Source: Methylocella silvestris
GTDB lineage: Bacteria > Pseudomonadota > Alphaproteobacteria > Rhizobiales > Beijerinckiaceae
NCBI RefSeq assembly: GCF_002891535.1
Contig: NZ_PDZR01000004.1
Span: 1-64,000 of the forward strand
Direction: 5' to 3'
Length of the DNA: 64,000 nucleotides
Part shown: one piece after another, positions 1 through 9,083 of the stretch
Layout of the letters: the number at the start of each line of letters is the position of its first letter
Numbering within the stretch: the stretch's first letter is position 1
Notes under the pieces: model-generated
What the model saw: only the letters and a program-made list of their open reading frames with translations
The model's database searches: none
Told to the model about the DNA's origin: nothing
Translations under genes and position numbers: made by a program

Positions 1-97
1 GTTTGGCGCGGTAATCACTACTTTTTTTTTTAAAGCGGAAGACGGCATACGAGATTACTACGCGTCTCGTGGGCTCGGAGATGTGTATAAGAGACAG
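1..97. other. Sequencing-adapter contamination (Illumina P7 / Nextera), non-genomic
   Basis: Bases 32-55 match the Illumina P7 flow-cell sequence with two mismatches, 56-63 (TACTACGC) sit where the 8-nt i7 index belongs, and 64-97 are the 34-nt Nextera read-2 adapter ending in the transposon end AGATGTGTATAAGAGACAG. Bases 1-31, including a run of ten T at 22-31, come before the adapter and are not trustworthy either. The minus strand encodes the peptide SYTHLRAHETR, familiar in protein databases as an adapter translation. Genomic sequence begins at about base 98. Confidence 0.97.
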
Positions 98-438
98 CCC
101 CCGCGGAGCCCGAGCCGCCACAGATGACCTTGGTCGGCGTGGTCCGCGGCGAAGAGTTCAGCGTCGGCCTGTTTGCCGATGAATCCGGGAAGTCCCTGCG
201 GTTGCGCATCGGCGAGGCGGATGACGGCGGGTGGACCGTGCGCTCGGTCGGCCCGCGCTCGGCGACGCTCGAAAAAGAAACCCGTGAGGTCACGCTGGAA
301 TTGCCCGCGCGCGACGCCGAGATCGCTTCCGAGCCGCCGCCTGCCATGGCGGCCCTGAATGGGGCGAGCGAGGAGCGCGTCATTCCGAGGCTCCGCGGCA
401 GGCTCGGGCGCGCGGAAGAATCCCCTTCAGGCGAATAA
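98..438 (+). CDS. Type II secretion GspC/GspN-like protein, C-terminal fragment
   Basis: The reading frame is open from base 100, right after the adapter, and ends at 438, so only the last 112 or so residues remain. A Pro-rich linker is followed by a compact domain of about 60 residues starting TLVGVVRG, with a central R-I-G-E and a W-T-V-R-S-V strand. This pattern resembles the periplasmic homology region of GspC/GspN-type secretion subunits, in which a small beta domain after a Pro-rich linker contacts the secretin. The ATG at 124 is internal and is not the start. It is convergent with tolB. The family call rests on pattern recognition over a short fragment. Confidence 0.45.
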
Positions 439-460
439 ATTTCAGTCCCGCGCGACCATG

Positions 461-486
461 GCCGCCGGCTGTTGTCGGCCGGCGGC
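461..486. terminator. GC hairpin between convergent genes, terminator-like
   Basis: A perfect 9-bp inverted repeat (GCCGCCGGC / GCCGGCGGC, loop 8 nt) lies between the 3' ends of the secretion fragment and tolB. There is no T-run on either side, so it is not a classical intrinsic terminator. Confidence 0.4.
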
Positions 487-492
487 GCCCGG

Positions 493-1833
493 TCAATTCA
501 GCAAGGGGCTCCAGGTCGGGTCCGACGCATAGCTCGGCGTCGGCACCAAAAACTCCCCGCGGCCGAACACATCGACCATATAGATCTTTGAGCCGCCGGA
601 GCCGCCGGGATCGCGGAAGAACATCAGATATAATCCGTTCGGCGCCCAGGTCGGTCCCTCATTGTGGAATCCTTCCGTCAGGATGCGCTCGCCCGTGCCG
701 TCTGGACGCATCACGCCGATGGCGAAAGTGTCGCCCTTCTGTCGTGTGAAGGCGATGAGATCGCCCTTCGGCGACCAAACCGGCGTCGAATAGCGGCCTT
801 CGCCAAAGGACAGCCGCTTTGGCACCCCCCCGCTCGCCGACATCGTATAGAGCTGCGGGCTGCCGCCGCGATCGGATTCGAACACGATCTGCGAGCCATC
901 CGGCGAATACGACGGGGACGTGTCGATCGCGCCTGAATCGGTCAGTCGCGTCGTCGTGCGCGACTTGATATCCATGGCGTAGAGATTGGTCGCCGCGCCC
1001 TGCGAGAGAGACATGACGATCTTCTGTCCGTCGGGCGAGAAGCGCGGCGCGAAGGTCATGCCGGGAAAATTTCCGACTACCTCCCGCTGTCCGGTCTCGA
1101 TGTTCAGCAGCAGAACTTTGGGATCGGCCGCGCCAAAGGACATATAGGTCACGTCCTGCGAGGACGGCGAGAAGCGCGGGGTCACGACGAGGTCGTCGCC
1201 GCGCGACAGATAGCGCACATTGGCGCCGTCCTGATCCATGATCGCAAGGCGCTTGCGGCGGCGCTCCGGCGGCCCCGTCTCATCGACGAAGACGATCCGC
1301 GTATCGAACACGCCGCCCTCCCCGGTGATCCGCGAAAATATGGCGTCGGAGACGATATGGGCGACGCGCCGCGAATTATTCGGATCGGTCACATATTGCT
1401 GGCCGGCGACCTGCTGACCGGTTGCCACGTCGAACAGACGAAACTCCGTCTGCAACCTCCCGTCGGCATTGCGCCCACTCCGGCCGGTCACCACGAATTG
1501 GGCGTTTAATGCGCGAAACGGCGTCATATCGGGCGTCTGATCTGGACTTGCCGCCGGCCCTGCAAAACTTTTCGGGTCAATCGGCGCGAGAAAGACCGAA
1601 CGCTTGAAATTATTGGTGATGATGTTCGTAACCTGCGCGGCGGCCGTCGGATCGCCGGCGAAGGGCGTCACCGCGATCGAGACCGGATTGAACTCGCCGC
1701 GGCGGACGTCGAGATAGCGGTCCTCGGCGTGGGCGCTCCACAGCGCCAACGGGTTGACGGCGAGGATCGCGCACAGGGCGAAAGGAGCGATCAGGAGGGC
1801 GAAAAAACGGCGGTTCAACCTTGCAATGTTCAA
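493..1833 (-). CDS. tolB: Tol-Pal system protein TolB
   Basis: Periplasmic component of the Tol-Pal system, which ties the outer membrane to peptidoglycan and to the inner-membrane TolQRA motor during division. With the chosen start it has 446 residues: a basic n-region and hydrophobic signal peptide ending near AHAED, a TolB N-terminal domain to about residue 150, then repeated propeller blades with [16 protein letters not shown]-type WD40/PD40 motifs. The TTG at 1833 is preferred over the ATG at 1875 because GGAAG lies 7 nt upstream and the TTG overlaps the tolA stop (TTGA), indicating coupling. The ATG would overlap tolA by 46 nt and has no SD. pal is not next to it. Confidence 0.95.
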   Translation of the reverse strand: MNIARLNRRFFALLIAPFALCAILAVNPLALWSAHAEDRYLDVRRGEFNPVSIAVTPFAGDPTAAAQVTNIITNNFKRSVFLAPIDPKSFAGPAASPDQTPDMTPFRALNAQFVVTGRSGRNADGRLQTEFRLFDVATGQQVAGQQYVTDPNNSRRVAHIVSDAIFSRITGEGGVFDTRIVFVDETGPPERRRKRLAIMDQDGANVRYLSRGDDLVVTPRFSPSSQDVTYMSFGAADPKVLLLNIETGQREVVGNFPGMTFAPRFSPDGQKIVMSLSQGAATNLYAMDIKSRTTTRLTDSGAIDTSPSYSPDGSQIVFESDRGGSPQLYTMSASGGVPKRLSFGEGRYSTPVWSPKGDLIAFTRQKGDTFAIGVMRPDGTGERILTEGFHNEGPTWAPNGLYLMFFRDPGGSGGSKIYMVDVFGRGEFLVPTPSYASDPTWSPLLN

Positions 1834-3002
1834 AGCATGTCTTCCGGATCGAAGCGGACGATCCGGCCTTTCCATTGGTCATAGAAGGGCTGGTACTGCG
1901 CGGGAATGCGCAGCGGGTTACAGCGGCGCACTGCCCGCAGCGCGCTGTCGGCGAGCGAGCGCAGATTGGGGTCGGCCGGCGGGTTCAGCAATTCAGGCGC
2001 GCCGACGAGCCCGCCATCCTGCGCATATTGCACATGAATCTGCGGCACATATTTCTGTTGCCCGGCCAGTCCGACGAAATTCCAGCAGTGGCGGTACTGG
2101 TCCTGCAGGATGCCGTCGAGCTGGGCCCACAGGCTGGGCGACATTTTTGACGCGCTCGCCGTCGGAGAGCCGAGCGAGGCAACCTGCTGCAACTCGCGTC
2201 CCGTCGCCGCTTTCTGCTGCGGCGCGTCCTTGTTGAGCAAGCGGCTAATCGCCGAGAGGTCGAACTTTGGCGTCGGTTCGGCGCTCTCCTCGCCCGATTT
2301 TGGCTTCGCCGGCATCTCCTGCGGCTTGTCCTTTGGCTTTTGCTCCTCAAGCAATTTGGCGAGCTCGTCCGGCTTGAATTTTGGCTCGGGCTTTTTCTGC
2401 GGCTCAACTGGCCGCGGCTTGGGCTCAGCAACGATTTTCTTCGGCTCGGGCTTGGCCTCCGCGACCTTCTTCGGCTCCGGCTTCGGTTTGGCGACGGGCT
2501 TTGGCTCTTCGGCGTCCGGCGCAACAGCGTCCGGCGGCGTCACGGCCGCCTGTTTCGCAGGCTCGGCTTTCGCTGCTGGCTCGGTCTTGGCGGGCTCGGC
2601 CTTCTGCGGCTCCGGCTGCGCTTTGGCGGGTTCGTCCACAGGACGCTCCGGGGGCGTCGGCGCGGCTTTCGCCTCCTCGCTGCGGCCGGGATCCTCCACC
2701 GGCTGGGCGCGCGGCGGCGGGGTGGGAACGTCGGTCTTGGCGGGATCGCGCGTGACAACCGGCTTCGCCTCGGCGATTTCAGCGAGCTTTTGCGCCTTCT
2801 GCTGCGGCTTCTCGCTGAGTTTGGCGGTCTTTTCGCCCTTCATGATCTGGTTGAATTGCGAGTCGGTCAGCATCTCGACAGGAATCGTCTCCTGCGCATC
2901 GTCGAATTTCGAGGAATGGGCGAACGAAAAGACCATGGCTGCGAGCAGCAGGGCGTGCCCGCCGCCGGACAGAGCGGCTCCTGGATGATCGCGCAGCGAC
3001 AT
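1830..3002 (-). CDS. tolA: Cell envelope integrity protein TolA
   Basis: Inner-membrane protein linking the TolQR proton-driven motor to TolB/Pal in the periplasm. The 390 residues show one N-terminal membrane segment (about 12-30), a very long Lys/Pro/Glu/Ala-rich linker with repeated EPKK and PEPK-type units (about 55-240), and a C-terminal folded domain of the TonB/TolA type with QYRHCW and [10 protein letters not shown]-like elements. The low-complexity linker is typical of TolA and explains the long spurious open frames on the opposite strand. It lies 5 nt downstream of tolR and is coupled to tolB. Confidence 0.92.
   Translation of the reverse strand: MSLRDHPGAALSGGGHALLLAAMVFSFAHSSKFDDAQETIPVEMLTDSQFNQIMKGEKTAKLSEKPQQKAQKLAEIAEAKPVVTRDPAKTDVPTPPPRAQPVEDPGRSEEAKAAPTPPERPVDEPAKAQPEPQKAEPAKTEPAAKAEPAKQAAVTPPDAVAPDAEEPKPVAKPKPEPKKVAEAKPEPKKIVAEPKPRPVEPQKKPEPKFKPDELAKLLEEQKPKDKPQEMPAKPKSGEESAEPTPKFDLSAISRLLNKDAPQQKAATGRELQQVASLGSPTASASKMSPSLWAQLDGILQDQYRHCWNFVGLAGQQKYVPQIHVQYAQDGGLVGAPELLNPPADPNLRSLADSALRAVRRCNPLRIPAQYQPFYDQWKGRIVRFDPEDML
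1834..1845 (-). promoter_or_regulatory. Ribosome binding site deciding the TTG start of tolB
   Basis: GGAAG (minus strand, 1845-1841) lies inside the 3' end of tolA, 7 nt before the TTG codon at 1833-1831. The tolA stop TGA (1832-1830) overlaps that TTG. Confidence 0.7.
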
Positions 3003-3007
3003 AGGCG

Positions 3008-3460
3008 TCAGGACTTGCTCGGATCGGTAACGAGGGCGACCTTCTTGAATCCGGCGGTCGTGATGATCGACATCACCTCGGCGATCTTGCCGTAATTCAC
3101 CTGATTGGCGCCGCGGACATAAATGCGCTCGTCGAATCCGGACTTGGCGAGTTCTTTCAATTTGTCGGCGAGCTTGGCCATATCAACCGGCTCATCCATG
3201 ACAAACACCGCGCCCTTGTCGTCGACCGCGACGGACAGAGGCTTTTGCTCGACATTGAGCGCCGCCGATTTGGTCTGCGGCAGATCGATCGCGACCCCGG
3301 TCGCAAGCAAGGGCGCCGCCACCATGAAGATAATCAAGAGCACCAGCATGACGTCGATAAAGGGCGTCATGTTGATGTCGGCCATCGGCCGGTAGCGCGG
3401 CGAGCCGCGGCGCCCGCGCCCGCCCTTGCGTCCCGCAATTGTCGACATCGCCATGGTCAA
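3008..3460 (-). CDS. tolR: Biopolymer transport protein TolR (ExbD family)
   Basis: Part of the TolQR ion-channel motor. The 150 residues have a basic N-terminus, the conserved ADINMTPFIDVMLVLLIIFM transmembrane segment with the essential Asp in FIDV, and a periplasmic domain. A second in-frame ATG follows two codons after the first, so the start could shift slightly. It lies between tolQ (124-nt gap) and tolA (5-nt gap). Confidence 0.95.
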   Translation of the reverse strand: MTMAMSTIAGRKGGRGRRGSPRYRPMADINMTPFIDVMLVLLIIFMVAAPLLATGVAIDLPQTKSAALNVEQKPLSVAVDDKGAVFVMDEPVDMAKLADKLKELAKSGFDERIYVRGANQVNYGKIAEVMSIITTAGFKKVALVTDPSKS

Positions 3461-3584
3461 TCTCCCGCGTGCGGCGCGCGGCCCTGTCCCTTCAGACAGA
3501 ACCCTATCCCGCCTTCAGCGCTGTTCGCGACGCTTAAGCAGCGCCGTTTGAATGCGTCTTCTGCAGCCGGCCAGTCGGCCGACT

Positions 3585-4331
3585 TCACGCCGCTTGATCG
3601 TGGGCGGCGCGCTGATCGATCTGGCGCGACAGGATCGACGAGAATTCGTCTGCGAAGCCCTCGAGCTGGGCCTGCTTCTTGGCGACGTCGCCCTGCAGCT
3701 TGTTATAGGCGATCAGCGCCGGAATGGCGGCGAATAGGCCGATGGCGGTCGCAAACAGCGCCTCCGCGATGCCTGGCGCGACCACGGCAAGCGAAGTGTT
3801 GCGCGAGGCCGCGATCGAGCGAAACGACGACATGATGCCCCAGACCGTGCCAAACAGGCCGATAAAGGGGCTGGCGGAGGCGACCGTCGCCAGCACCAAA
3901 AGATTCGATTCGAGCTTTTCCACCTCGCGCGCGATGGAGACGTCGAGCACCTTCTCGATGCGCGCCTGCAAGCCCATGAAAGTGGAGGTTGCCGCCCCCT
4001 GCACTGAGCGCCGCCATTCGCGCATGGCGGCGACAAAGAGGCTCGCCATGCCTGAGGTCGGGCGCGCCGATAGCGTCGTATAAAGCTCGTCAAGCGAGGC
4101 GCCAGACCAGAAGACTTCTTCAAACTGATCGATGGCCCGCTGCGTGCGGCGCAAAAGGATCGCCTTGTTGATGATGATCGCCCAGCACCAGACGGAGGCC
4201 GCCAGCAGCCCGAGCATGACAAGCTTGACGACGATATGCGCCGACCAGAACATCGACAGAAGGGAAACTTCGCTGCCCTGGGCGAAACCTGTCGCGGCCA
4301 CGCCGGTCGCCGCAATATCGGCTGGATTCAT
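3585..4331 (-). CDS. tolQ: Tol-Pal system subunit TolQ (MotA/TolQ/ExbB family)
   Basis: Proton-channel subunit of the Tol motor in the inner membrane. The 248 residues show one N-terminal membrane helix (about 25-50), a cytoplasmic loop, and two C-terminal helices with the family motif ASASPFIGLFGTVWGIM (about 150-167) and the GIAEALFATAIGLFAAIPAL stretch. The length is normal for TolQ. It is the first tol gene after ybgC in the transcription direction. Confidence 0.95.
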   Translation of the reverse strand: MNPADIAATGVAATGFAQGSEVSLLSMFWSAHIVVKLVMLGLLAASVWCWAIIINKAILLRRTQRAIDQFEEVFWSGASLDELYTTLSARPTSGMASLFVAAMREWRRSVQGAATSTFMGLQARIEKVLDVSIAREVEKLESNLLVLATVASASPFIGLFGTVWGIMSSFRSIAASRNTSLAVVAPGIAEALFATAIGLFAAIPALIAYNKLQGDVAKKQAQLEGFADEFSSILSRQIDQRAAHDQAA

Positions 4332-4515
4332 TTCAAATCATCCTCAAATCGGCTGGCGGCGGCGAGTCCCACGGGTCGCCGCGTCGCTCCGCCTCGAGAC
4401 CCAAGCAGTTCTCTTGACGCCGAAATCGGTCATTTCTGCGGCTTGCACGTCTGTGTCCGGCAAGTCTGCGCCTTGCGTGACGCTTTCCGCCGGCCGCGCC
4501 CGATTTAGACTTCGT

Positions 4516-4965
4516 TCAGGTTAAGATCGGGTTAGCCGCTTCGGAATTGTCGATGAGTCTTGCCCGCATCTGTCCGGGGATACGGATCGCCTTGCCGGCG
4601 CCGACGACAGCGATCTTCACCTTCGCCTCGACCAGGATCTCGTCGCCGCGAAGAACCTTCTGAGCCATGCCGATCGAGGCGCCGCCAACTGCCTCGATCC
4701 GCGTCTCGACGACCAGGAGATCGTCCATCAGCGCCGGCTTCTTGAAATCGAGCGTCATGGCCCGCACGGCGAAATAGAAGCTGTCGCCCTGCTCGAAGAT
4801 CGTCCGATGCTCAAGTCCGATCGCGCGCAGGAATTCTGTGCGGCCCCGCTCGAGGAAGCGCAAATAGGAGGCGTGATAGACGACGCCGGAAAAATCCGTG
4901 TCTTCATAATAGACGCGCAGCTCGAAAATGCGGGCGTGCGGATGCGGCTGGAGTTTTCGTTGCAT
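4516..4965 (-). CDS. ybgC: Tol-Pal-associated acyl-CoA thioesterase YbgC
   Basis: Hot-dog-fold thioesterase that hydrolyses acyl-CoA or acyl-ACP and accompanies tol genes in most proteobacteria. The 149 residues contain the 4HBT signature YYEDTDFSGVVYHASYLRF (about 19-37), where the first Asp pair and the Tyr-His element form the active site, and a GRTEFLRAIG helix. It is separated from tolQ by 184 nt, so it may have its own promoter or be read as the first operon gene. Confidence 0.9.
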   Translation of the reverse strand: MQRKLQPHPHARIFELRVYYEDTDFSGVVYHASYLRFLERGRTEFLRAIGLEHRTIFEQGDSFYFAVRAMTLDFKKPALMDDLLVVETRIEAVGGASIGMAQKVLRGDEILVEAKVKIAVVGAGKAIRIPGQMRARLIDNSEAANPILT

Positions 4966-5121
4966 GAATCCTTCTATCGCTGGCCGATCGCCCGGCGGCG
5001 ATCACGAAAAAGCTTAGCTTCATTGCAATCGCTTGCCCAAGCTTCCGCCCGTTGCCAACGAATCGAAATCGAACGTAGTTAAGGTCGGGGGCGAGTCTCG
5101 TTCAATAAAGGGACGACGAGT

Positions 5122-6141
5122 ATGGCGTCGAGGGAGGGCAGCCGCAAGATCGCGGTTCTGGGGGCCGGCGCGTGGGGGACGGCGCTGGCCAATCTGGCCG
5201 CGCGCGGCGGCCGCGCGAAGACGGACAGCGAGATTATCCTTTATGCGCGCGACCCGGATCACGTCGCCGAAATGGCGGCGACCGGCGTCAATGCGCGGCG
5301 GCTTCCCGGCGTGCCGCTGCTCTCCAATGTGACCCCCGTCGCCGACCTCAAGGCGGCGGCCGACGCCGACATCATTCTCGCCGTCGTCCCGGCGCAGGCG
5401 CTGCGCCAGGTGCTCATCGAGATCGCCCCCCTGCTCGAAGGAACGCCGCCGATCGTCGTCTGCGCCAAGGGAATCGAGCATGGCACGGGCCGTTTCGTGA
5501 CCGACATCGTCCGTGAGGCGCTGCCGGAGCATATCGCTGCGATCCTGTCCGGCCCGAGCTTCGCGCAGGACGTCGCGCGGGGCCTCCCGACAGCCGTGAC
5601 GCTCGCCGCCCGCGATCCGAATGTGGCGTCCGCCCTCGCCGCCATCGTCGCGGGGCCGGGCTTTCGCGTCTATTCGTCGAGCGATGTTCGCGGCGTCGAG
5701 ATCGGCGGCGCAGCCAAGAATGTGCTCGCCATCGCGAGCGGCGTCGCCGCCGGCCGCGAGCTTGGCGCCAGCGCCGGGGCGGCGCTCATCGCAAGGGGCT
5801 TCGCCGAGCTCAGCCGATTCGGCCGCGCTTACGAGGCCGAGCCCGCGACGCTGATGGGCCTTTCGGGCCTCGGCGATCTTGTCCTTACCTGCACCTCGCC
5901 GCTCTCGCGCAATTTTTCCCTTGGCCTCGCGCTTGGCCGCGGCGAAACGATCGCGCAGGCAACGGAACGGGTCGGGCTGGCCGAGGGCGTCTTTACCTGC
6001 GGCGTGCTGGTCGATCTCGCGCGCGCCGCGGGCGTCGACATGCCCATCGCCAACGCGGTCGACGCCGTGCTGGCGGAACGGATCACCATCGATGAGGCCA
6101 TCGCGGAACTTCTCGCGCGACCCTCGAAACCCGAAGGCTGA
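5122..6141 (+). CDS. gpsA: NAD(P)H-dependent glycerol-3-phosphate dehydrogenase GpsA
   Basis: Reduces dihydroxyacetone phosphate to sn-glycerol-3-phosphate, the phospholipid backbone, in the cytoplasm. The 339 residues begin with a Rossmann dinucleotide motif GAGAWGTALA (about 12-21), followed by the CAKGIE element, the GAAKNVLAIASG helix carrying the catalytic Lys, and GLSGLGDLVLTCTSPLSRN near residue 248. The length is standard. It is divergent from ybgC. Confidence 0.95.
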   Translation: MASREGSRKIAVLGAGAWGTALANLAARGGRAKTDSEIILYARDPDHVAEMAATGVNARRLPGVPLLSNVTPVADLKAAADADIILAVVPAQALRQVLIEIAPLLEGTPPIVVCAKGIEHGTGRFVTDIVREALPEHIAAILSGPSFAQDVARGLPTAVTLAARDPNVASALAAIVAGPGFRVYSSSDVRGVEIGGAAKNVLAIASGVAAGRELGASAGAALIARGFAELSRFGRAYEAEPATLMGLSGLGDLVLTCTSPLSRNFSLGLALGRGETIAQATERVGLAEGVFTCGVLVDLARAAGVDMPIANAVDAVLAERITIDEAIAELLARPSKPEG

Positions 6142-6188
6142 CGCGGCATAATCGCAGCAGCGCCCGAATCGGCGCGCGGGAGAAAAAG

Positions 6189-6605
6189 ATGGCGCATTGG
6201 CTGCTCAAGAGCGAGCCTTCCTCGTGGTCCTGGGACAAGCAGGTCGAGGCGGGCAAGAAAGGCACGTTCTGGAATGGCGTGCGCAACCATTCCGCAAAAC
6301 TCAATCTGATGGCGATGAAGGTCGGCGAAGAGGCGTTTTTCTACCATTCCAACGAAGGCAAGGAGATCGTCGGGATCGTCGAGATCATCAAGCCCTATTA
6401 TCCTGATCCATCCGACGCCAGCGGCAAGTTCGGCATGGTCGACGTGCGCGCCAAGGCGCCCTTGAAGCGCCCCGTGACGCTGGAGGAGATCAAGGCCGAT
6501 CCGCGCCTCAAGGCTATGATCCTCGTGAATAACTCCCGCCTTTCGGTGCAGCCGGTGAGCGAGGCGGAATGGCAGATCATCTGCGCCGAAGGCGGCCGTG
6601 GTTGA
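6189..6605 (+). CDS. EVE domain-containing protein
   Basis: Small 138-residue protein that is essentially one EVE domain, a PUA-like fold. It starts MAHWLLKSEP, with the WNGVRNHSAK element and a basic pocket typical of the family (related to THYN1/Y14J types). Known family members recognise modified bases in DNA or RNA, but no ligand can be deduced here. It lies 47 nt after gpsA on the same strand and may be cotranscribed. Confidence 0.85.
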   Translation: MAHWLLKSEPSSWSWDKQVEAGKKGTFWNGVRNHSAKLNLMAMKVGEEAFFYHSNEGKEIVGIVEIIKPYYPDPSDASGKFGMVDVRAKAPLKRPVTLEEIKADPRLKAMILVNNSRLSVQPVSEAEWQIICAEGGRG

Positions 6606-6781
6606 TTGCGGCTTCACGCTGAACGCGCGCCCGCAAGCGGTGGTCGAAGCGGACGCGGGCCGCGGGTTCTCGGCCCGGGGAAAAATACAAATCCGTATTT
6701 CATGGAACGATCGGAAGATCGTGGAAGACGGAGAGCGAACCCCATTGCTTATTGGCTCCCAAGCCAAGTGGGGGACGCCTG

Positions 6782-7897
6782 ATGAGAGTTTACGCCAATT
6801 CGACCGTTCGCTGGATCACGCGCGCGGGGCTCGCCTGCGTCGCCGCTCTGGCGGCCTTCGCCGCTCCCGGCGCGCGCGCCAATGACAACAGCCCGTGGCA
6901 ACCGCACAGCATGCGGCAGACCCTGGTCCTCGAAGATGAAGGAAGCTTTTTCATCGGCGGCCAGAAGCTCCATACCGATTTTCCGAGCTCAGCGCCGACA
7001 GGGTTGAATGCGCCCGGAACCTATACCGTCAACCAGATGTATGTTCACTACTGGATTCCGTGGCCCTCCGAACGCAAGCTGCCCGTCATCATGGTGCATG
7101 GGTCGAATCATACAGGCATGACCTATGAAACGACGCCGGACGGCCGAGAAGGTTGGGCGACCTATTTCGTGCGCCACGGCTATCCGGTCTATGTCGTCGA
7201 CCAGGCCGGACGGGGCCGCTCGAGTTTCAACCCGACCGCAGTCAATCAGGCGATTGCGCAGCAGAATGTCGCGCTGCTACCCCCTGCCGGCTTTCAGCTC
7301 TATCCAGTCGAAGGCGCATGGGTGAATTTTCTGTTTGGCCCATCTTACGGAACCGCGTGGCCGGACGAACGCTTTCCGCTTCCCTCGCTGGATGAGTACC
7401 AGAAGCAGCTCGTCCCCAACACGGAAGTTACGCTCGTCAACGGCGGAACGAACACCACCAATGATCTCGCGCTGCTGCTCGACAAGATCGGCCCGGCGAT
7501 CCTCGTCGTTCATTCGCAGTCCGGCGCCCTCGGTTTGGGAACGGTCGTGCAACGCTCCAATCTGGTTAAGGGCCTGATCTCCGTCGAGGGAGGCTGCACG
7601 CCGATCAATTCGTCGGACGTGACATCCCATTATAAGAAGGTGCCGTTCATTTCGTTCTGGGGCGATCACAGCGTCGGCGCGGTCGGCGCGAATGGCGATC
7701 AAAGACGCAATGACTGCAAGGCCACCGTAAATTCATTCAAAAGCGCCGGCGGCGACGCCACTTTTCTCTCGTTGCCGGATGATCTCGGCATTCATGGCAA
7801 CAGCCATATGCTCATGATGGACAACAACAATCTACAGCTGGCGGACATCCTGCTGAAGTGGATCAAACAAAACGTCGAGAAACCCCGTCGCCACTAG
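6782..7897 (+). CDS. Secreted alpha/beta-hydrolase, esterase 713-like
   Basis: The 371-residue protein has a clear signal peptide (cleavage after GARA) and a mature hydrolase. The pattern HGSNHTGMTYETTPDGR, the nucleophile HSQSG, and the C-terminal GIHGNSHMLMMDNNNLQ with the catalytic His closely follow what I recall of Alcaligenes esterase 713, a structurally known but functionally poorly assigned secreted esterase. The substrate is unknown. The ATG at 6782 is chosen over the in-frame TTG at 6752: it has GGGGA about 7 nt upstream and begins the signal peptide directly. It stands alone between an EVE gene and a convergent AmpH-like gene. Confidence 0.82.
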   Translation: MRVYANSTVRWITRAGLACVAALAAFAAPGARANDNSPWQPHSMRQTLVLEDEGSFFIGGQKLHTDFPSSAPTGLNAPGTYTVNQMYVHYWIPWPSERKLPVIMVHGSNHTGMTYETTPDGREGWATYFVRHGYPVYVVDQAGRGRSSFNPTAVNQAIAQQNVALLPPAGFQLYPVEGAWVNFLFGPSYGTAWPDERFPLPSLDEYQKQLVPNTEVTLVNGGTNTTNDLALLLDKIGPAILVVHSQSGALGLGTVVQRSNLVKGLISVEGGCTPINSSDVTSHYKKVPFISFWGDHSVGAVGANGDQRRNDCKATVNSFKSAGGDATFLSLPDDLGIHGNSHMLMMDNNNLQLADILLKWIKQNVEKPRRH

Positions 7898-7920
7898 GTC
7901 TGGTCAGCAACGCGCGTGGG

Positions 7921-7950
7921 GCCGGTCGCGACATCATCCTCGCGACCGGC
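7921..7950. terminator. Perfect 11-bp hairpin between convergent genes
   Basis: GCCGGTCGCGA (7921-7931) and its exact complement at 7940-7950 are separated by 8 nt, between the esterase stop (7897) and the AmpH-like stop (7962). There is no T-run on either strand, so this is a strong hairpin of terminator position rather than a textbook terminator. Confidence 0.5.
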
Positions 7951-7961
7951 GCAGCGCCTGG

Positions 7962-9083
7962 CTAGCGCGTGACGAGATCCATGACTATCCCGTTCGCCAT
8001 TTCGGTGAGCGGTTTGAACATGCCAAAATCGGCGCGGTTGACGGCGACGAACAGGCCGACGCCGCGTCCGGGCGCAAAGACGATATAGCTCATGAACCCG
8101 ACGCCGCCGCCGCTCTTGGCGATCAGCGTCGGACGAATCCCCTGCCCCGCCGTGATCACCCAACCGAGGCCAAGGCCCGACATCGGTCCCGCCTCGTCGA
8201 AACCGATCGCCGCATCGAGCGCCTGGCGCTGCCGGTAGACCGCATGGCTCAGCGCCAGCGGGCCGTCATTGGCGTCCTCAAGATTGTGGCGCAGCCAGCG
8301 CGCCATATCATTGGCCGTGCTGTAGAGTCCGCCGCTGCCGTCGGTCGCTGTCGTGTCGACGCAGGGGCCGGCGCCTCCGAGCCCCGAGCCAACCATCAGC
8401 CTTTCACATTGCGCCGGCGTCGGCGAAAACATTGTGTTGGCCATGCCGAGCGGCGCCGTCACGCGCGTGCGCAACACAGTTGGATAGGGTTCGCCTGCGG
8501 CGGTCTCGATCGCGTCGGCGAGAAGATCGAAGCTGACGTTCGAATAGGAAGCAATTGCGCCCGGCGTCCATGGCAGCTTGTAGCCCGGCAGCCAGGCCCA
8601 GCGGTCGGCCCTCGTCGGCCAGGCGCGCTGCATCACCCCTTCGGGCGATTGCCCCATTTCGCGCGGCAGCGCCGCCGAATGGGTCGCAAGATCGAGCAAC
8701 GTAATCTCATGGCCGCTCAACGCCGGAACCTTGGCCGCGCCCGCATAACGTTGCAGCGTGTCGGTGAGCCGCAGCTTGCCTTCCGCCGAAAGAGCGGCGA
8801 GCGTTTCCGTCGCGAACACCTTTGTGATCGAATTCAGCCGAACCAGCGTCTCCCCGTCAGGCTGGCGCTTGTTGCCTTTTTCTGTCTCGCCATAGCCGAC
8901 CACGAGACTGTGGCCGCCGCGCACGACCGCGAGCACCATGCCCGGCGCGCCGGACTCCATGAACATTACCACGCCGCCGACGTCGGTCGCCGCGGCGAGC
9001 ACGGGGTCCGCGCCATCGTCGGCGCGCGACGCAAATGGCGCCGCCAGGATTGCAATCGACAGGAAAATGGCTCGCCTGTTCAC
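7962..9083 (-). CDS. Serine hydrolase, beta-lactamase class C / AmpH-like
   Basis: The 373-residue exported serine hydrolase has a signal peptide (about residues 4-20, ending AAPFASRAD), the nucleophile motif S-x-x-K in NSITKVF, the Y-S-N motif in SYSNVSFD and the K-S-G-G triad element in IAKSGGGVGF. These place it among class C beta-lactamase-fold enzymes such as AmpH D,D-peptidases that trim or recycle peptidoglycan; esterase activity is also possible. The GTG at 9083 is chosen because GGGAG lies 7 nt upstream and it opens the signal peptide. The longer ATG frame (9221) would overlap the divergent neighbour. Confidence 0.85.
   Translation of the reverse strand: MNRRAIFLSIAILAAPFASRADDGADPVLAAATDVGGVVMFMESGAPGMVLAVVRGGHSLVVGYGETEKGNKRQPDGETLVRLNSITKVFATETLAALSAEGKLRLTDTLQRYAGAAKVPALSGHEITLLDLATHSAALPREMGQSPEGVMQRAWPTRADRWAWLPGYKLPWTPGAIASYSNVSFDLLADAIETAAGEPYPTVLRTRVTAPLGMANTMFSPTPAQCERLMVGSGLGGAGPCVDTTATDGSGGLYSTANDMARWLRHNLEDANDGPLALSHAVYRQRQALDAAIGFDEAGPMSGLGLGWVITAGQGIRPTLIAKSGGGVGFMSYIVFAPGRGVGLFVAVNRADFGMFKPLTEMANGIVMDLVTR

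Noticed and set aside
30-383. Minus-strand 117-aa ORF over the contig start
   Set aside because: It reads into the adapter (peptide SYTHLRAHETR) and is antisense to the truncated secretion gene.
1875-1875. ATG start for tolB at 1875
   Set aside because: No SD sequence, 46-nt overlap with tolA; the TTG at 1833 has GGAAG and a stop-start overlap.
2110-3095. Long plus-strand ORFs opposite tolA
   Set aside because: Low-complexity mirror of the TolA Pro/Lys/Glu linker.
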